Shown here piece by piece: positions 60,993 through 64,000 of a stretch of DNA of 64,000 bases. The notes below the pieces were generated by a model that made no database searches, was not told where the DNA came from, and saw only the letters and a program-made list of their open reading frames with translations. Every line of letters begins with the position of its first letter. Within the stretch, counting starts at the first letter, position 1. Source of the DNA: Alloalcanivorax xenomutans (GTDB lineage Bacteria; Pseudomonadota; Gammaproteobacteria; Pseudomonadales; Alcanivoracaceae); assembly GCF_900217905.1 (NCBI RefSeq), contig NZ_OBMO01000005.1:1-64000 (forward strand), read 5' to 3'. A program made the translations under genes and the position numbers.

Positions 60993-62141
60993 ATGAATGT
61001 ATTAATTGTATCTGGTACACGGCCGGAAGCGATAAAAATGGCGCCAGTCATTGAGCAAATTCGCTTACAGGACACGTTACAAGGGAAAGTCTGTGTCACT
61101 GGGCAACATAGGGAAATGCTGGATCATGTACTCAGTCTCTTTGGGATCATCCCGGATTATGACCTGAATGTAATGAGACGACCATGGCAGACGTTATCTG
61201 CCATGGTCAGCTGTATTCTGGAAGGTCTTGATGATGTCATTAGCGATTGCCATCCTGACCTTGTAATGGTCCACGGTGATACCTCCACCACGATGGCAGC
61301 GACATTAGCGGCATTTCATCATGGAGTAGCAGTTGCTCATGTTGAGGCTGGCCTGCGTACAGGTGACTTGACGGCTCCTTGGCCAGAGGAAGGAAACAGG
61401 AAGGTGGTCGCTTCGCTAGCTTCTCTTCATTTCGCTCCGACGGAGGGAGCCGCTCGCAATCTTAGCGACGAAAATACTCCAGCAGAAAAGAGTCTTGTTA
61501 CTGGTAACACGGTTATTGATGCTCTGCTGACGGTGAGAGATATGCAGGAACAGGATCCTCTTTCTATTTCAGAGTTTAAAAGAAAGTATAACTTTATTCA
61601 TGATGACAAAAAGGTGCTGTTGGTCACTGGGCATCGCCGAGAGAGCTTTGGGGAAGGGTTTCAGAGAATTTGTGATTCAGTTCGCATATTGGCCAAGATG
61701 AACCCGAACGTTGACATCGTTTACCCAGTTCATCTTAATCCAAATGTGACAGGGCCGGTGCGAAAGCACCTGAGTGGGCTGGACAATGTTCATCTTATTG
61801 AACCTCAGGACTATTTCCCCTTTGTTTATCTAATGAATCGTGCTGATGTCATCTTGACTGATTCCGGTGGTATTCAAGAGGAGGCTCTTTCCCTAGGAAA
61901 GCCCGTTCTGGTTATGCGTGACACTACTGAACGGCCGGAGGCCGTTGCCGCGGGAACGGTCCGTCTGGTGGGTACGAATGTTGACCGTATTGTCACTGGA
62001 GTGCATGAGTTACTTAATGACCATTTCGTTCTTGAGCGCATGGCTTCTGCTCATAATCCTTATGGAGATGGCCGGGCGGCAGGCCGAATTGTAAAGCATC
62101 TGCTTGCCTGGCGTGATGGAGAGAGCTTGGAGAAAAGATGA
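60993..62141 (+). CDS. wecB: UDP-N-acetylglucosamine 2-epimerase, second copy
   Basis: A 382-residue paralogue of the 20033 gene with all key motifs ('[18 protein letters not shown]', 'VHGDTSTTMAATLAAF', '[23 protein letters not shown]', '[40 protein letters not shown]'). The two differ throughout, so this is no recent duplication; it came with the second EPS block. ATG 60993 lacks a close ribosome site; a TTG at 60978 is an alternative. The next gene overlaps by four bases. Confidence 0.93.
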   Translation: MNVLIVSGTRPEAIKMAPVIEQIRLQDTLQGKVCVTGQHREMLDHVLSLFGIIPDYDLNVMRRPWQTLSAMVSCILEGLDDVISDCHPDLVMVHGDTSTTMAATLAAFHHGVAVAHVEAGLRTGDLTAPWPEEGNRKVVASLASLHFAPTEGAARNLSDENTPAEKSLVTGNTVIDALLTVRDMQEQDPLSISEFKRKYNFIHDDKKVLLVTGHRRESFGEGFQRICDSVRILAKMNPNVDIVYPVHLNPNVTGPVRKHLSGLDNVHLIEPQDYFPFVYLMNRADVILTDSGGIQEEALSLGKPVLVMRDTTERPEAVAAGTVRLVGTNVDRIVTGVHELLNDHFVLERMASAHNPYGDGRAAGRIVKHLLAWRDGESLEKR

Positions 62142-63520
62142 GGAAAGACGAGGTGGGATCCGGTTATCCCGAAATGAGCAGATGGACGCTCAGCCAGAGA
62201 ACAGGAGGAAGATTGGCTCTGGCGATATATACCGTTATCGCCGTTGCCATGTTGGTATGGCCGTTCTCTTATGAACTGTTTAAGAGTCAGCTGGTGGGAT
62301 TAATCCTGCTCTTACCTATCGCGCTAAGGACGAAATTATCATTTTCCATAGCGAGAAGTATGGTGTCCTGGAGCTGGGGAGTCTATCTGGTTCTATTATT
62401 TGGCGTTGCGCTCCATTTATTGCTTGGGGAGAATAACTCGGAGCTGCCCCTGTTCATGGTCTATGTAGTGAAGGTTCCCATTGTTTACTGTGCGGTTAAC
62501 CTTACTTATCAAACATTGTTGTCCTCTGGTTGGAGCCGGGGACAAGCGCAATGTTGGCTATGGGCTGCAGTTGTTGTGCCTTTGATAGTGACACTATGTC
62601 AGCTTCTTTTCCCATCCTTTCACAACTGGTCTATTGACGTCCTTGGGGGCTTCAGAGTCAGTGATGTAATCGCGCGGCACGCGGAAGGGCATCCATTTCG
62701 TTTTTTTGGGCTGAACGGTTTTTTGTTTGCTTCCCATGCTGTCGCCTATGGGTTCTGTGCCCTGGCTTTGTGTATTGTTAGAGGTCAGTTGGCCTCCCCA
62801 ATCATTCGAGCCGGGCTTTTTTTGGTTGAGATGTCTTGTCTACTTATGGCTCTTTTGGCTGGTAGGAGTGCGTTGCCGTTGGTTGCGCTTTATGTTCTGT
62901 ATAGTCTTTGGGTGGCAAAACAGGGCAGGGTACGTTTTCTTCTGGTTGTATTTTATATAATGTTCTTTGCTCTGGCTGTATTGATTTTACAAAAATCCGA
63001 TGACGGTAGAAAATACTTATATTGGCTCGCGGAGCCTGTGCTGACATCTATAGAAAAAGGGCGCCTGGCGTCGCACTCGGTGGATGAAACTCTTGATTCC
63101 TATGCGGGAATTAGTCGCTCTGAAAAAGAGAAAGGATGTCAGTCCACCATTAAACAAATCGTTGGTTGTGGCGTTTACTTTCGTAGCAATGCAGAATATG
63201 CAAAGGTCGGATTGGTGGCTAGTGATTCCGGCTATGTGCGCTTTATATATGCGGTAGGGTATTTGGGGTTGGGGACTTTTGTTGCCTTTCTTATTATGAT
63301 TTTATGTCAGGTTGTCGTTGGGAGAGATTGGCTTAAAAAATTAAAAGAAAATTTATTTTGCGTGTTTTTTTTAATTTATGGTTTTGTGTTTTTGTTTAAA
63401 TCTGAATGGATGTATCAGAATTACTTTGTTTTTTATTATTTCTTGCTTGTTGTTCTGAGGAAAGAGGTGGTGCCTGATTATGGAAGTAATGTTCGTGAGA
63501 GCGTTCTTGCCTCATCTTGA
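62138..63520 (+). CDS. polymerase-like EPS membrane protein
   Basis: A 460-residue protein with about 10-12 membrane segments. It lies in an EPS setting between an epimerase and a glycosyltransferase, and its size and topology fit an O-antigen polymerase/EpsF-type Wzy. A late loop 'VGLVASDSGYVRFIYAVGYLGLGTFVAFLIMI' resembles the region before the last helices in polymerases, but the usual HN motif of Wzy_C is not obvious. Composition is AT-rich towards the end. Assignment rests on topology and neighbours. Confidence 0.7.
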   Translation: MRKDEVGSGYPEMSRWTLSQRTGGRLALAIYTVIAVAMLVWPFSYELFKSQLVGLILLLPIALRTKLSFSIARSMVSWSWGVYLVLLFGVALHLLLGENNSELPLFMVYVVKVPIVYCAVNLTYQTLLSSGWSRGQAQCWLWAAVVVPLIVTLCQLLFPSFHNWSIDVLGGFRVSDVIARHAEGHPFRFFGLNGFLFASHAVAYGFCALALCIVRGQLASPIIRAGLFLVEMSCLLMALLAGRSALPLVALYVLYSLWVAKQGRVRFLLVVFYIMFFALAVLILQKSDDGRKYLYWLAEPVLTSIEKGRLASHSVDETLDSYAGISRSEKEKGCQSTIKQIVGCGVYFRSNAEYAKVGLVASDSGYVRFIYAVGYLGLGTFVAFLIMILCQVVVGRDWLKKLKENLFCVFFLIYGFVFLFKSEWMYQNYFVFYYFLLVVLRKEVVPDYGSNVRESVLASS

Positions 63521-64000
63521 TTCAAGAATGAATAAATACGTGAGAGCGTTGAAGAGAAAGGGGTATGAATCTCGGTTCATTGGCTGGATCCGAGAAAATG
63601 AGGAAATTGGAGGTGACGAAAAAAGTCTGTTTTATCGGCGTACGGCCCTCTTGGGTGGTAGGTGGCGTAACGCACTGTCTTTGTTTGGATGGAATTTTTT
63701 TGTAATAAAGTCATTAATTAGGTCTCGAAAGCGTACGTCGGTAGTGCATGCGGTGGATCTTGACAGCGCACTGGCTGCGTACATTTTTTGTTGTATCTTT
63801 CGGACGCCCTTCGTTTTTGATATCTATGATCACTATGCCGATACACGAAGTGTAGGAGGATTGCCTGGAAAGCTTGCCTCCAGTATCGAACGCTTCCTGG
63901 CTCGCCGTGCCGATTTGACTTTGTTAGCGGATGAGTGCCGTTATCATCAACACCTATTGTCACCAGCTCCACATATTATGGTGGTGGAGAATGTGCCAGA
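63480..64000 (+). CDS. glycosyltransferase (GT4-like), truncated by the window end
   Basis: A partial coding region of at least 173 residues, starting at ATG 63480 (or 63489) inside the preceding gene. The translated sequence includes 'VVHAVDLDSALAAYIFCCIF', 'RTPFVFDIYDHYADTRSVGG', 'LARRADLTLLADECR' and 'HIMVVENVP', the pattern of the acceptor domain of GT4 enzymes (the 'D.YD.Y' and 'V.NVP' pieces are typical). The donor domain lies outside the window. Likely role: transfer of a sugar in the second EPS block. Confidence 0.8.
   Translation, partial: MEVMFVRAFLPHLDSRMNKYVRALKRKGYESRFIGWIRENEEIGGDEKSLFYRRTALLGGRWRNALSLFGWNFFVIKSLIRSRKRTSVVHAVDLDSALAAYIFCCIFRTPFVFDIYDHYADTRSVGGLPGKLASSIERFLARRADLTLLADECRYHQHLLSPAPHIMVVENVP

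Noticed and set aside
1-64000. tRNA or rRNA genes, integrase, insertion sequences
   Set aside because: I found no cloverleaf-like gene, ribosomal RNA sequence, transposase or integrase in any frame; the island at 14-20 kb has no visible mobility gene.

Overview
The window is a chromosomal segment of a gammaproteobacterium. GC-rich housekeeping genes, a Pseudomonas-style population of REP palindromes in most intergenic gaps, and a galU-ugd-pgi-pgm polysaccharide end module point to the Alcanivorax/Pseudomonas/Acinetobacter neighbourhood; an Alcanivorax-like marine or hydrocarbon-associated bacterium is my best guess, made without any database search. The dominant theme is a large Wzx/Wzy-type capsule or exopolysaccharide (EPS) region.

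Layout. 1-4.2 kb: two small unknown genes, an AraC-type regulator, a quinone oxidoreductase, a YigZ/IMPACT protein and a DUF1330 protein. 4.6-9.9 kb: the export operon wzi-wza-wzb-wzc. 10.2-12.7 kb: an SLC13/TrkA-C permease convergent with APS kinase cysC. 12.7-14.1 kb: rfaH with a long leader, followed by an exact ops element. 14.1-19.95 kb: a toxin-antitoxin and defence-like island (parDE, a beta-CASP metallo-beta-lactamase nuclease, abiEi-abiEii, hipBA) in which each module is bounded by near-identical REP blocks. 20.0-38.8 kb: the main polysaccharide operon (wecB, wecC, wzx, acyltransferases, glycosyltransferases, wzy, two heparinase II/III-like proteins, a bi-domain oxidoreductase, a GT4-PglC fusion, PglD and PglE homologues, and a ligase or polymerase). 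Its centre, from inside wecC to about 29.6 kb, is strikingly AT-rich and looks like an exchanged, serotype-specific core. 39.0-45.4 kb, minus strand: a TRAP transporter and an acyl-CoA synthetase/thiolase-like/DUF35 set. 45.6-50.9 kb: galE, a second pglD-like gene, a YdcF-like gene and a PglF/WbpM-like 4,6-dehydratase. 51-53.8 kb: a MocR-type regulator divergent from an MFS transporter. 54.1-59.3 kb: galU, a ugd-like gene, pgi and a phosphohexomutase. 59.5-64 kb: a WcaJ-like initiating transferase on the minus strand, then a second AT-rich EPS block (wecB, polymerase-like protein, glycosyltransferase) running off the end.

How the genes work together. WecB and WecC would supply UDP-ManNAc and UDP-ManNAcA. 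The PglF-, PglE- and PglD-like enzymes would supply a UDP-2,4-diacetamido-trideoxyhexose of bacillosamine type. The PglC domain of the GT4-PglC fusion, or the WcaJ-like enzyme, starts the undecaprenyl-linked unit. The GT4 enzymes extend it and acyltransferases decorate it. Wzx flips it, Wzy polymerises it, and Wzc/Wzb/Wza/Wzi control length, export and surface assembly. RfaH with its ops site probably promotes elongation through long operons of this kind.

Main points for a second look: an exact ops element between rfaH and the toxin-antitoxin island, suggesting the island was inserted between an RfaH loading site and the EPS operon; REP-bounded toxin-antitoxin cassettes, one of which supplies the end of a protein; a Ugd homologue whose catalytic Cys, Asn and Rossmann glycines are all replaced; a second PglD paralogue with Arg in place of the catalytic His; the GT4-PglC fusion; and paired heparinase-like proteins in a biosynthetic operon.
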